Positions 30,179 to 36,189 of a stretch of 44,875 nt of DNA are shown here, piece after piece (position 1 is the first letter of the stretch; each line of letters starts with the position of its first letter). The stretch lies in IMG/VR virus record IMGVR_UViG_3300043410_001111, positions 1-44,875 of that record. One strand, 5' to 3'. The notes beneath the pieces are model-generated. The model was not told the origin of the DNA. It ran no database searches and saw nothing but the letters and a program-made list of their open reading frames with translations. A program made the translations under genes and the position numbers. This stretch comes from a virus.

Positions 30179-30594
30179 GCAAGATCACATTTGAACTTGA
30201 AGCAGAACAGGTTGATGAAATTGTAAAACAAACATTGATTGACAGCTATAGGTCAATCAAACAAGAAAATCGCCTTATTCGTCGACGAAAAGATTTTTAT
30301 GACCTTCCAGATCATATTAAAGAGGACTATACAAACAATCTTACCCTGATCGATGCTTTAGAGCATACTTTGAAATATTTTACACTTCATAAAGAGGTTG
30401 ATAATATTATTGAAGAAGAAGATGATAAAGATTCACGTGATGCAGAAGATTATGATCTTGCACATGGAACACCACCAATTAATGGCTGGGATGAACCAAA
30501 CACCGATGAACGAATCCAAATCTTAGAAGACAAGGTCTATGATTTAGAAAAACAACTCGCTCGTTATGAATACAACAGAAATGTGGATCTATGA
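30175..30594 (+). CDS. Conserved phage protein with acidic tail, 139 aa
   Basis: The first 70 residues (MSKITFELEAEQVDEIVKQT, then LIDALEHTLKYF) form a helical module found in many T4-like phages, function unknown. The tail (EEEDDKDSRDAEDY) is strongly acidic, followed by a coiled segment (IQILEDKVYDLEKQLARYEY). ATGA overlaps link it to uvsX and gp41, so a replication or recombination accessory role is possible. Confidence 0.82.
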   Translation: MSKITFELEAEQVDEIVKQTLIDSYRSIKQENRLIRRRKDFYDLPDHIKEDYTNNLTLIDALEHTLKYFTLHKEVDNIIEEEDDKDSRDAEDYDLAHGTPPINGWDEPNTDERIQILEDKVYDLEKQLARYEYNRNVDL

Positions 30595-31967
30595 TCGAAC
30601 AATCAATTCTATCACACCTTTTATTCAATGAGGCATTTGCCAGAAAGGTGTTGCCGTTTCTAAAGGTAGATTACTTTCAGAACCAGCATGATAAGGTTGT
30701 TTATAGTCTGATCAATGAGTATGTAGAAAAATATAACAACACTCCAACAAAGGAGGTGTTGTATATTGAATTGAAAAACAAGGAAGGTCTCTCTGAGACC
30801 ACCTTTAAAGATTCAAAACGTCTTATTGAAGATTTGACTGTTGACAACACAGATATTAAATGGCTTGTGGATAGTACAGAAAAGTTTTGTCAAGAGAGAG
30901 CAGTATATAATGCAATCATGGCGTCAATCAAGATATTGGATGATAAATCTGGATCTAACTCTACGGGTGCTATTCCAGGCCTGCTCTCGGATGCTTTGGG
31001 CGTCAGCTTTGACGTTAGCATCGGTCATGATTATTTTGCTAATGCTGATGATCGCTTCGATTTCTATCGTCGCAAAGAAGAACATCTTCCCTTCGACTTG
31101 GAATTTTTTAACAAGATTACTAAGGGAGGTCTGGTACGAAAGACTCTTAACATTGCCCTTGCCGGAACTGGTGTCGGGAAATCTCTTTTTATGTGTCATT
31201 GTGCTGCAACAAATCTAACACAGGGCAAGAATGTTTTATACATCACTCTTGAAATGTCGGAAGAAAAGATTGCAGAGCGAATTGACGCTAATCTATTGAA
31301 TGTTACTGTTGATGAATTAGCCATCCTTCCAAAAGATGTCTATGACAAGAAGATAAATCGCATTAAGGAGAAGACAGTTGGAAAGTTGGTCATTAAGGAA
31401 TATCCTACAGCAAGTGCTGGATCTGGGCACTTCCGTCATCTCATCAATGAACTCCGCATTAAGCGCAACTTCATCCCCGACATTATCTATATTGATTATC
31501 TTAATATCTGCAGCAGCAGTCGTATCAAGTCTGGTGCCAACGTTAATTCGTATACTTACGTTAAAGCAATCGCTGAAGAGCTCCGTGGTCTGGGTGTTGA
31601 GTTCAACGTTCCTGTTGTTAGTGCTACTCAAACTACTCGAGGAGGTTACGGCAATTCCGATGTTGAGCTTACTGACACCTCAGAGTCTTTCGGATTGCCT
31701 GCGACAGCTGACCTCATGTTCGCACTCATTAACACAGCAGAGCTCGAGCCTCTTGGACAGCTTATGGTCAAACAGCTCAAAAACCGTTACAATGACCCAA
31801 CAATTCATAAAAGATTTGTCATTGGTGTGGATAGGGCCAAAATGAGATTGTATGATGTTGAGGAATCTGCTCAGACCCTACAGGAAGACATTCCTGTCTT
31901 TAATAAAACATCCTTTGGATCTGCTGACGAAGATCGCAAATCAAAGCTAAAAAAGCTGATAAATTAG
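30591..31967 (+). CDS. gp41: Replicative DNA helicase, DnaB-like (gp41)
   Basis: A 458-residue RecA-fold hexameric helicase. The N-terminal domain (residues 1-150) begins MIEQSILSHLLFNEAFARKV as in DnaB-like proteins. Walker A is AGTGVGKS (about residue 190), followed by VLYITLEMSEEKIAERIDAN, Walker B DIIYIDYLN, and the ATQTTRGGY sensor/loop. It unwinds DNA ahead of gp43. The gene is the last of the polymerase-uvsX-helicase operon; the noncoding region after it has terminator-like repeats. Confidence 0.96.
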   Translation: MIEQSILSHLLFNEAFARKVLPFLKVDYFQNQHDKVVYSLINEYVEKYNNTPTKEVLYIELKNKEGLSETTFKDSKRLIEDLTVDNTDIKWLVDSTEKFCQERAVYNAIMASIKILDDKSGSNSTGAIPGLLSDALGVSFDVSIGHDYFANADDRFDFYRRKEEHLPFDLEFFNKITKGGLVRKTLNIALAGTGVGKSLFMCHCAATNLTQGKNVLYITLEMSEEKIAERIDANLLNVTVDELAILPKDVYDKKINRIKEKTVGKLVIKEYPTASAGSGHFRHLINELRIKRNFIPDIIYIDYLNICSSSRIKSGANVNSYTYVKAIAEELRGLGVEFNVPVVSATQTTRGGYGNSDVELTDTSESFGLPATADLMFALINTAELEPLGQLMVKQLKNRYNDPTIHKRFVIGVDRAKMRLYDVEESAQTLQEDIPVFNKTSFGSADEDRKSKLKKLIN

Positions 31968-32187
31968 CTATAACCCTTTGAAAACATTGATAAAAATCCC
32001 TATTGAAATCATTGAGTTTTTTATAACCCTTTGATTTTATTAGGGATTTTTTTTAACTTTTCGCGCAAAATTTTAAAAGCTGTATATCTGGGTACCCGGA
32101 TTAAAATTTAAAAATAAAAGTGGTTATATTTCAATAGGTTAATGTTAGGCCATTGAAAACATTGGATAATTATTTTTAAAAAACGTG
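31968..32187. other. Noncoding AT-rich region with repeats after gp41
   Basis: About 220 bases without a gene. It holds a long-loop inverted repeat AATCCCTA ... TAGGGATT followed by eight T residues (terminator-like), repeated ATAACCCTTTGA segments, three TTGAAAACATTG/TTGAAATCATTG-type direct repeats and a GGTACC palindrome-like patch near 32092. It could combine termination with a replication or regulatory function. Confidence 0.6.
32004..32026 (+). repeat. Intergenic repeat, copy 2
   Basis: Identical over 23 bases to 13331-13353 (ATTGAAATCATTG then AGTTTTTTAT). Both copies lie in noncoding DNA upstream of early-type promoters, on the same strand. Confidence 0.75.
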
Positions 32188-32216
32188 GTGACATTATTTA
32201 ATTTGTGTGTTATATT
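32188..32216 (+). promoter_or_regulatory. Sigma70-like promoter (GTGACA-N17-TATATT)
   Basis: GTGACA (5 of 6 matches) and TATATT with a 17-base spacer, 28 bases before the ATG at 32245. Confidence 0.7.
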
Positions 32217-32244
32217 AATTTTATGATGAGTTGAGGAGATAAAC

Positions 32245-32388
32245 ATGCGGTTGAGCAAAATTGAATGGGAATCACCTTGGTACGTCATAACCCTTTCAGA
32301 GGATGGTCAGATCTCTGATGTTATCTTCACCGGTAACGAAGAGCAGGCCATTGACCTCGCAAATGAATGGGAAAATAAAGTGGACTAA
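32245..32388 (+). CDS. Hypothetical protein, 47 aa
   Basis: A 47-residue acidic protein, MRLSKIEWESPWYVITLSED then GQISDVIFTGNEEQAIDLANEWENKVD: a strand pair plus a helix. TGAGGAG at good spacing and its own promoter support expression. Function unknown. Confidence 0.75.
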   Translation: MRLSKIEWESPWYVITLSEDGQISDVIFTGNEEQAIDLANEWENKVD

Positions 32389-32403
32389 AAGTAAAATACC
32401 GGG

Positions 32404-32431
32404 TTGCTTTATTTTTCAATTCGGTTATAAT
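32404..32431 (+). promoter_or_regulatory. Sigma70-like promoter (TTGCTT-N16-TATAAT)
   Basis: TTGCTT and a perfect TATAAT with a 16-base spacer, 43 bases before ATG 32475. Confidence 0.7.
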
Positions 32432-32474
32432 CATATATGTAAGATTGATATTGACATTGTGAAAGGAACAAAAT

Positions 32475-32894
32475 ATGTCAAAGATGTCAGATGTGCGTTT
32501 CCTTGTATCGCAAAATAAGGACATGAAGCGTCAAGATTTGATTAAGCTGGTCTCTGATCAGTTCGGTGTCAAGTCCAATACCGCTAACATGTATATCTAT
32601 AAGACCTTGAAGGCTCTTGAGGCTGGTCCTGTTGTCTCTAAGGCAAAGGCTAAAGCTGTGAAGGCCAAGGCTCGTATCGAAGTCTCTGCTGAAAAGGCAG
32701 AAGATGTCGTTGCTGAAGTCAAGGCAAAGAATCTCGAGGTTATGAAAGAGGTATCTCGTAAGTCAAAGATTCGTGAGGAAGAGGCAAAGAAGATTCGTGC
32801 CGAGCTTGCCTCATATGAAGCAGAGATTGATGAGTATGTTGCCTCTGGTGATATGCCTCAGCTCTTCCGTAAGGATATTACGGTTGCTGCCTAA
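32475..32894 (+). CDS. Putative HTH plus coiled-coil protein, 139 aa
   Basis: The N-terminal 45 residues (MKRQDLIKLVSDQFGVKSNT, then ANMYIYKTLKAL) look like a winged helix or HTH domain; the rest is a Lys/Ala/Glu-rich coiled coil (KAKAKAVKAKARIEVSAEKA) ending VASGDMPQLFRKD. It may be a DNA-binding architectural or regulatory protein. AAAGGAA precedes ATG 32475. A promoter and a downstream hairpin bracket the gene as a single transcript. Confidence 0.75.
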   Translation: MSKMSDVRFLVSQNKDMKRQDLIKLVSDQFGVKSNTANMYIYKTLKALEAGPVVSKAKAKAVKAKARIEVSAEKAEDVVAEVKAKNLEVMKEVSRKSKIREEEAKKIRAELASYEAEIDEYVASGDMPQLFRKDITVAA

Positions 32895-32905
32895 TAAAAT
32901 TACTA

Positions 32906-32928
32906 TTGGGAGGCTAAATGCCTCCCAA
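32906..32928 (+). terminator. Hairpin after the HTH gene
   Basis: A 9-bp stem (TTGGGAGGC / GCCTCCCAA) with a TAAAT loop, without a T run. It may be a weak terminator, an mRNA 3'-end stabiliser or a processing site. Confidence 0.6.
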
Positions 32929-32968
32929 GGATTCATATATAATAGAAATGAATCCACTGAGGAAAAAT

Positions 32969-33058
32969 ATGCTTAATACCTTTATTCAATCAGCAATGGG
33001 CACAAGCGGAGTAAATCCGATTAATGCCGTTTGCTCATATGAGTGGGGTGCGGCTTGA
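32969..33058 (+). CDS. Micropeptide, 29 aa
   Basis: A 29-residue frame (MLNTFIQSAMGTSGVNPINA then VCSYEWGAA) with GAGGA at good spacing. No family; it could be a leader-type peptide or a chance frame. Confidence 0.45.
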   Translation: MLNTFIQSAMGTSGVNPINAVCSYEWGAA

Positions 33059-33094
33059 CAGATTAGAGTGGTAAAACATATCTAGAATGTCAGG

Positions 33095-33126
33095 CGATCC
33101 AACAAAAAATTGGATCGTTTTTTTTT
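33095..33126 (+). terminator. Rho-independent terminator before the tRNA region
   Basis: An 8-bp stem (CGATCCAA / TTGGATCG) with a 7-base CAAAAAA loop followed by nine T residues, directly before the promoter of the RNA region. Confidence 0.92.
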
Positions 33127-33129
33127 CAG

Positions 33130-33158
33130 TTGATTTATTTTTCTTGTTGGGTTATATT
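33130..33158 (+). promoter_or_regulatory. Sigma70-like promoter of the RNA/tRNA region
   Basis: TTGATT and TATATT with a 17-base spacer, same class as 3181. Transcription from about 33165 would read first into the three tandem structured RNA domains and then the tRNAs, so these are probably early or constitutive RNAs. Confidence 0.8.
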
Positions 33159-33214
33159 TAACTTAATGAGATTGTTCTTTGACATTGTTAAACCTTTCGT
33201 TGAGATAACTTAGG

Positions 33215-33352
33215 TTATCTCTTCATAGATACATCGTTGATCTGGGACACGATAGTCGTGAGAACCGACTCACGCGTGCAGTTAGACTAAGATGCCTTCT
33301 TATGGAGGCTACGTAGGGGAGGATCCTACACGATGTATCTTAGAAGAGATAA
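33215..33352 (+). ncRNA. Structured RNA domain 1 of a tandem triplet
   Basis: A 138-base domain closed by arms 33215-33237 and 33330-33352 that form 10 bp (TTATCTCTTC / GAAGAGATAA), a 2x2 internal loop, and 11 bp (AGATACATCGT / ACGATGTATCT). Inside are three hairpins: CGTGAG/CTCACG, GCCTTC/GGAGGC with a TTAT loop, and GTAGG/CCTAC with a 7-base loop directly abutting the closing stem, as a T-arm abuts an acceptor. There is no coding frame and no canonical anticodon arm or TTCGA loop. It resembles a tRNA-like RNA on an extended stem; no known family was recognised. Confidence 0.72.
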
Positions 33353-33355
33353 TTA

Positions 33356-33481
33356 TTATCTCTACATGAACTCTATAGCCAGTTCTCGAGACTGGTCCCT
33401 GGAGGATAGAGACCTTGTGGTCTCGAAGGCGGTTCGAATCCGTTAGGGACTGATCACCCCATAGAGTTCTTGTAGAGATAA
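33356..33481 (+). ncRNA. Structured RNA domain 2, with tRNA-like core lacking a D-arm
   Basis: A 126-base domain, 3 bases after domain 1. Arms 33356-33376 and 33461-33481 pair over 11 bp (TTATCTCTACA), a T-T mismatch, and 9 bp (GAACTCTAT). Inside, GGTCCCT (33394-33400) pairs with AGGGACT (33445-33451) like a 7-bp acceptor, GAGACC/GGTCTC forms an anticodon-like hairpin, and GGCGG-TTCGAAT-CCGTT is a canonical T-arm. Only about 8 bases occupy the D-arm position. The stem arms are homologous to domains 1 and 3 with compensating base changes. Confidence 0.75.
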
Positions 33482-33484
33482 TGG

Positions 33485-33643
33485 TTGTTTCTTCACGAAC
33501 ACTACACAGGGTACCGTGTATGGACGCATACTCTAATGAGCGATTGGGCCATCATACCGCTCTAAGACAACCTGACCAATGGCTAAGGAACGGAAGCACC
33601 GGACTCCGAAATTTGGTTTCATGTAGTGTTCTTGAAGAAACAA
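33485..33643 (+). ncRNA. Structured RNA domain 3 of the tandem triplet
   Basis: A 159-base domain, 3 bases after domain 2 and 4 bases before tRNA-Asn. Arms 33485-33506 and 33622-33643 pair over 11 bp (TTGTTTCTTCA), a C-T mismatch, and 10 bp (GAACACTACA). The interior can form GTATG/CATAC (GACG loop), GAGCG/CGCTC and a GGA.CGG/CCG...TCC hairpin. No T-loop is present. The stem matches those of domains 1 and 2 in length, mismatch position and sequence trend. Confidence 0.72.
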
Positions 33644-33647
33644 TTAT

Positions 33648-33723
33648 TCCGTGGTAGCACAGCGGTAGTTGCATCTGACTGTTAATCAGAATGTCGTAGG
33701 TTCGATCCCTACCCACGGAGCCA
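33648..33723 (+). tRNA. tRNA-Asn(GTT)
   Basis: Acceptor TCCGTGG / CCACGGA, anticodon loop CTGTTAA, T-loop TTCGATC, encoded CCA. The standard cloverleaf is complete. Confidence 0.95.
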
Positions 33724-33728
33724 AATAT

Positions 33729-33862
33729 CGTAGCGAAGCAGAGAAGGGGTCAGAGGTCACTATCCCGCTAGACGGTTCAATGTGAATCTCAGGTCATTTC
33801 CCCTCATTGGTAAATGTGCTCTTGACCGAGAGATGTTGGTTCAAATCCAGCCGCTGCGCCCA
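33729..33862 (+). tRNA. tRNA-like gene with an insertion, anticodon unclear
   Basis: Acceptor CGTAGCG (33729-33735) pairs with CGCTGCG (33852-33858), followed by C and CCA; T-arm GTTGG-TTCAAAT-CCAGC and a D-loop-like TTGGTAAA are present. About 50 extra bases, able to form a GGGG/CCCC-based helix, separate the 5' acceptor strand from the D-arm. The anticodon hairpin (CTCT-TGACCG-AGAG) has a short loop; GAC (Val) or TGA are possible. Total length is 134 bases, against about 76 for a normal tRNA. Confidence 0.5.
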
Positions 33863-33988
33863 ATTTAAAGTTTAGTGGTAAGACAAGCAACAGACGTATA
33901 CCTATAGAGTTCGAACAGGTCCAAATACGGTGATGCTCACGCCAGTGAGAAGAGGAGGCAATCGAGGTTGGAAACTCGGCTTAGGCCA

Positions 33989-34098
33989 CCTGCCACTAAT
34001 TCAATCGCTGGATTACTATAGAGACGGTCACCGCGGTCTGTCTCTTGTGCGTACCAGTGCTGGAGGCCCGTCAAACCAGGATAAACAAACGTGGCAGG
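33989..34098 (+). ncRNA. Structured noncoding RNA candidate
   Basis: CCTGCCAC (33989-33996) and GTGGCAGG (34091-34098) form an 8-bp stem around a 94-base interior with AGAGAC/GTCTCT and nested GAC-CGC hairpins. Upstream, 33863-33988 holds small hairpins (CTCAC/GTGAG; CGAG/CTCG) and a D-arm-like GTTTAGTGGTAAGAC, but no complete tRNA. Confidence 0.45.
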
Positions 34099-34110
34099 AA
34101 TTTAAGTTAT

Positions 34111-34207
34111 GTGGTGTATGGTGTAATGGTAGCACAGGAAGTCCGAGACATCGAAAGATGGAGTAGGCATCAAAAGGCCAAGAGCAGTTCGATTCTGCTA
34201 CACTGCA
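34111..34207 (+). tRNA. tRNA-like gene with enlarged anticodon region, no CCA
   Basis: Acceptor GTGGTGT / ACACTGC (with wobbles), D-arm GTGT-AATGGTA-GCAC and T-arm AGCAG-TTCGATT-CTGCT are sound. Between D- and T-arms lie 47 bases instead of about 23, including a CATC-GAAA-GATG hairpin. A CAA anticodon in an ATCAAAA loop is possible but the stem is poor. The 3' end reads ACAA, so CCA is not encoded. It may be a decayed tRNA or one carrying an insertion. Confidence 0.45.
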
Positions 34208-34218
34208 CAATGAGTTTG

Positions 34219-34254
34219 ATCTGGATACGACTGGGAATTACTCGGTCGTCGTGA
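34219..34254 (+). other. Hairpin-rich spacer before tRNA-Tyr
   Basis: TCTGG pairs with a downstream CCAGA, enclosing ACGAC/GTCGT around a GGGAATTACTCG loop. It lies in the 92-base gap between the tRNA-like gene and tRNA-Tyr; nothing else is recognised in that gap. Confidence 0.35.
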
Positions 34255-34299
34255 TGCCAGACAACATTCGAGCCAATCCGTGAGGTTCAGCAAGTTTTT

Positions 34300-34390
34300 A
34301 GGTGGGCTGCAGAGACGGTGGTTCTGCGACAGACTGTAAATCTGTTCCCTAAGGGTAACACTGGGGGTTCGAATCCCTCCCCACCTACCA
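34300..34390 (+). tRNA. tRNA-Tyr(GTA)
   Basis: Acceptor AGGTGGG / CCCACCT, anticodon loop CTGTAAA, long class II variable arm (TCCCTAAGGGTAACACT), T-loop TTCGAAT, encoded CCA. Confidence 0.95.
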
Positions 34391-34422
34391 GTTGTTCGTG
34401 CTAAGCCTTTTGGTGATGCACA

Positions 34423-34480
34423 TTAAGTCCTGTCGAGATGGTGATGCGACCACAGCTGCTACCATTGAGACAGGCATTAA
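34423..34480 (+). ncRNA. Long imperfect hairpin between tRNA-Tyr and tRNA-Ala
   Basis: TTAA-GT-CCTGTC pairs with GACAGG-CA-TTAA, then, across a 3x3 internal loop, ATGGT pairs with ACCAT around an 18-base loop. The helix with symmetric internal loops recalls the closing stems of the tandem RNA domains. It may be a separate small RNA or a tRNA processing signal. Confidence 0.5.
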
Positions 34481-34484
34481 ATTT

Positions 34485-34557
34485 GGGGAATGCTCAGGGC
34501 AAGCGTGAATCCTTTGCAAGGAATCTGTGATCGGTTCGAGTCCGATATTCTCCACCA
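34485..34557 (+). tRNA. tRNA-Ala(TGC)
   Basis: Acceptor GGGGAAT / ATTCTCC, anticodon loop TTTGCAA with TGC, T-arm ATCGG-TTCGAGT-CCGAT, encoded CCA. The anticodon stem has one A-A mismatch and the D-loop is short, so the body is only 70 bases. Confidence 0.85.
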
Positions 34558-34558
34558 A

Positions 34559-34634
34559 GGGCGATTAACTCAGTTGGTAGAGTTCTGCTTTTACACAGCA
34601 GCTGTCGGGAGTTCGAGTCTCTCATCGCCCACCA
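34559..34634 (+). tRNA. tRNA-Val(TAC)
   Basis: Acceptor GGGCGAT / ATCGCCC, anticodon loop TTTACAC, T-loop TTCGAGT, encoded CCA. One base separates it from each neighbour. Confidence 0.95.
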
Positions 34635-34635
34635 T

Positions 34636-34710
34636 CCTTCTGTAGCTCAAAGGTAGTAGCACTCGGCTGATAACCGAGAGACCATGGATCGATACCATGC
34701 GGAAGGACCA
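34636..34710 (+). tRNA. tRNA-Ile(GAT)
   Basis: Acceptor CCTTCTG / CGGAAGG, anticodon loop CTGATAA, T-arm CATGG-ATCGATA-CCATG, encoded CCA. Confidence 0.93.
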
Positions 34711-34714
34711 ATTT

Positions 34715-34789
34715 GCGAGTGGGACGGTTTGGAATCGTAAGATCCTCATAAGGTCTCAAAAGCTGGTTCGAAACCAGCCATTCGCACCA
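34715..34789 (+). tRNA. tRNA with CAT anticodon (Met or Ile2), second copy
   Basis: Acceptor GCGAGTG / CATTCGC, anticodon loop CTCATAA, T-arm GCTGG-TTCGAAA-CCAGC, encoded CCA. It differs strongly from the CAT tRNA at 21747, so one may decode Met and the other AUA (Ile). Confidence 0.92.
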
Positions 34790-34790
34790 A

Positions 34791-34867
34791 CCGCTCTTAG
34801 ATAACGCTGGCTATATCACTACCCTTTCAAGGTAGAGTAACGGGATCGACACCCGTAGAGCGGACCA
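34791..34867 (+). tRNA. tRNA-Glu(TTC)
   Basis: Acceptor CCGCTCT / AGAGCGG, anticodon loop CTTTCAA, T-arm ACGGG-ATCGACA-CCCGT, encoded CCA. D-arm GATA/TATC. Confidence 0.94.
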
Positions 34868-34877
34868 GTGTATTAAT

Positions 34878-34954
34878 GGTCTGTAAGTCGAAATGGTTAA
34901 GACGCTTGCCTGTCACGCAAGAGATAACGGGTTCGATCCCCGTACAGATCGCCA
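34878..34954 (+). tRNA. tRNA-Asp(GTC)
   Basis: Acceptor GGTCTGT / ACAGATC, anticodon loop CTGTCAC, T-loop TTCGATC, discriminator G, encoded CCA. Confidence 0.95.
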
Positions 34955-34959
34955 TCAAT

Positions 34960-35033
34960 ATCGCATAAGTGTTACGGTAGCACATCAGTCTCCAAAACTG
35001 AGGGCGAGGGTTCGACTCCTTCATGCGGTGCCA
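34960..35033 (+). tRNA. tRNA-Trp(CCA)
   Basis: Acceptor ATCGCAT / ATGCGGT, anticodon loop CTCCAAA, T-arm GAGGG-TTCGACT-CCTTC, discriminator G, encoded CCA. Confidence 0.94.
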
Positions 35034-35035
35034 TC

Positions 35036-35064
35036 TTGCTTTATTTAATCAAATGTGGTAGTAT
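35036..35064 (+). promoter_or_regulatory. Possible sigma70-like promoter inside the tRNA cluster
   Basis: TTGCTT and TAGTAT with a 17-base spacer lie directly after tRNA-Trp and before ATG 35071. The -10 box is weak. Confidence 0.45.
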
Positions 35065-35070
35065 ATAAAA

Positions 35071-35367
35071 ATGACATATGAACAAGAGATAGATAAAGCC
35101 TTAAAGAATTTGTATATGCATTATCTTGTATATGCAAGATTTAGTAAATCAAAGCATTGCTCGTTATCAGAGGCAGAGCTTGCTCAAAGTAGTGTAGATG
35201 GATTCCTGGAATATTTAAAAAATTCATTTGAGGATTATCCTCATTGGAAAAATAATATTCCAGGAATCATCTATAATGAGATAAGAATACTGAGAGGGTT
35301 TATCGAATGCTACGATAAACCTGTTGTTAGAGTTGCGAAGACTAACAAGACTCGTTGGTCTTTATGA
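35071..35367 (+). CDS. Hypothetical protein in the tRNA cluster, 98 aa
   Basis: A 98-residue helical protein (MTYEQEIDKALKNLYMHYLV...) with YLKNSFEDYPHWKNNIPGII. No ribosome binding site is clear; the ATG follows a promoter-like element by 6 bases, so a leaderless transcript is possible. Its stop codon directly abuts the first base of tRNA-Pro. No family recognised. Confidence 0.68.
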   Translation: MTYEQEIDKALKNLYMHYLVYARFSKSKHCSLSEAELAQSSVDGFLEYLKNSFEDYPHWKNNIPGIIYNEIRILRGFIECYDKPVVRVAKTNKTRWSL

Positions 35368-35442
35368 CAGGGTGTAGCTCAATGGTAGAGCACTACGTTT
35401 GGGGCGTAGACGTTGGGAGTTCAAGTCTCTCCACCTTGACCA
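35368..35442 (+). tRNA. tRNA-Pro(TGG)
   Basis: Acceptor CAGGGTG / CACCTTG, anticodon loop TTTGGGG, T-loop TTCAAGT, encoded CCA. It begins at the base after the upstream stop codon. Confidence 0.94.
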
Positions 35443-35446
35443 ATTG

Positions 35447-35521
35447 GCCGGTATAGCACAGTGGTAGTGCAACCGCCTTGTAAGCGGTAGGTCCGGGGTT
35501 CAAATCCTCGTGCCGGCACCA
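35447..35521 (+). tRNA. tRNA-Thr(TGT)
   Basis: Acceptor GCCGGTA / TGCCGGC, anticodon loop CTTGTAA, T-loop TTCAAAT, encoded CCA. Confidence 0.95.
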
Positions 35522-35526
35522 TATAT

Positions 35527-35603
35527 GATCTCCTAGCTCAACTGAATAGAGCATTGCGCTACGAACGCAAAGGCTGGGGGTTTGAGTCCCTCGGAGATCG
35601 CCA
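35527..35603 (+). tRNA. tRNA-Arg(ACG)
   Basis: Acceptor GATCTCC / GGAGATC, anticodon loop CTACGAA, T-loop TTTGAGT, discriminator G, encoded CCA. Confidence 0.95.
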
Positions 35604-35608
35604 ATAAT

Positions 35609-35682
35609 GCGGAGTTCGTATAGTGATAATACCTCAGCCTTCCAAGCTGATGCGAGGGGTTTGATTCCCCTACTCCGCTCCA
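35609..35682 (+). tRNA. tRNA-Gly(TCC)
   Basis: Acceptor GCGGAGT / ACTCCGC, anticodon loop CTTCCAA, T-loop TTTGATT, encoded CCA. Confidence 0.95.
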
Positions 35683-35706
35683 ATACAATAACATAAAAGG
35701 TGTACA

Positions 35707-36189
35707 ATGTTTAAGAAGATGGATCTCGATGAAGTGAAGTTTCATATCAGACACACTTCCCCACAAACAAGAGTCTACATTGGTGTCGACTCTGAACGTA
35801 TTTTGGTGAATAATGTTTGGTATGCGGACTACACTACAGCTGTCGTGGTCCATAAAGACGGCAACAATGGATGTAAGATTTTTGGTGAAGTAATTCGCGA
35901 AAGAGATTATGATTCTAAAATGAATCGTCCATCATTTCGTCTAATGAACGAAGTATACAAGGCATCTCAATTGTATCTAGATTTGTTTGAATGCTTTGAT
36001 GATCGTCATGTTGAAGTCCATCTCGATATTAATCCAGATGAAATGCATGGTTCATCTTGCGTATTGAATCAGGCAATTGGATATATTCGTGGTACATGTA
36101 ATATCATTCCTATGGTAAAACCAGAAGCATTTGCAGCATCGTATGCAGCAGATCGTTTGAAAGAAGTGTTGAATAGGAAAGTTGCCTAG
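35707..36189 (+). CDS. RNase H-like YkuK/DUF458 family protein
   Basis: A 160-residue protein with RVYIGVDSERI near residue 25, VEVHLDINPDEMHGSSCVLN near 110 and KPEAFAASYAADRL at the end, which together match the DUF458 (YkuK) family of RNase H-like fold proteins. The acidic residues in GVDSE, HLDINPDE and the C-terminal AADR helix could form the metal site. The biological substrate is unknown. AAAGGTG precedes the start. The stop codon lies inside the 5' acceptor of tRNA-Phe, so mRNA cleavage for tRNA maturation would cut this message at its very end. Confidence 0.83.
   Translation: MFKKMDLDEVKFHIRHTSPQTRVYIGVDSERILVNNVWYADYTTAVVVHKDGNNGCKIFGEVIRERDYDSKMNRPSFRLMNEVYKASQLYLDLFECFDDRHVEVHLDINPDEMHGSSCVLNQAIGYIRGTCNIIPMVKPEAFAASYAADRLKEVLNRKVA

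Noticed and set aside
33356-33481. A normal tRNA-Thr (TGT in a CTTGTG loop) inside RNA domain 2.
   Set aside because: There is no D-arm and the loop would have only six bases. A regular tRNA-Thr(TGT) exists at 35447.
33729-33862. Self-splicing group I intron in a tRNA.
   Set aside because: The extra segment is only about 50 bases, far too short, and does not sit in the anticodon loop.
33930-34254. Open frames of 60-78 codons on both strands in the tRNA region.
   Set aside because: They lie across paired RNA elements and tRNA-like genes, lack ribosome binding sites, and their composition (many Trp, Arg, Cys) is unlike phage proteins here.
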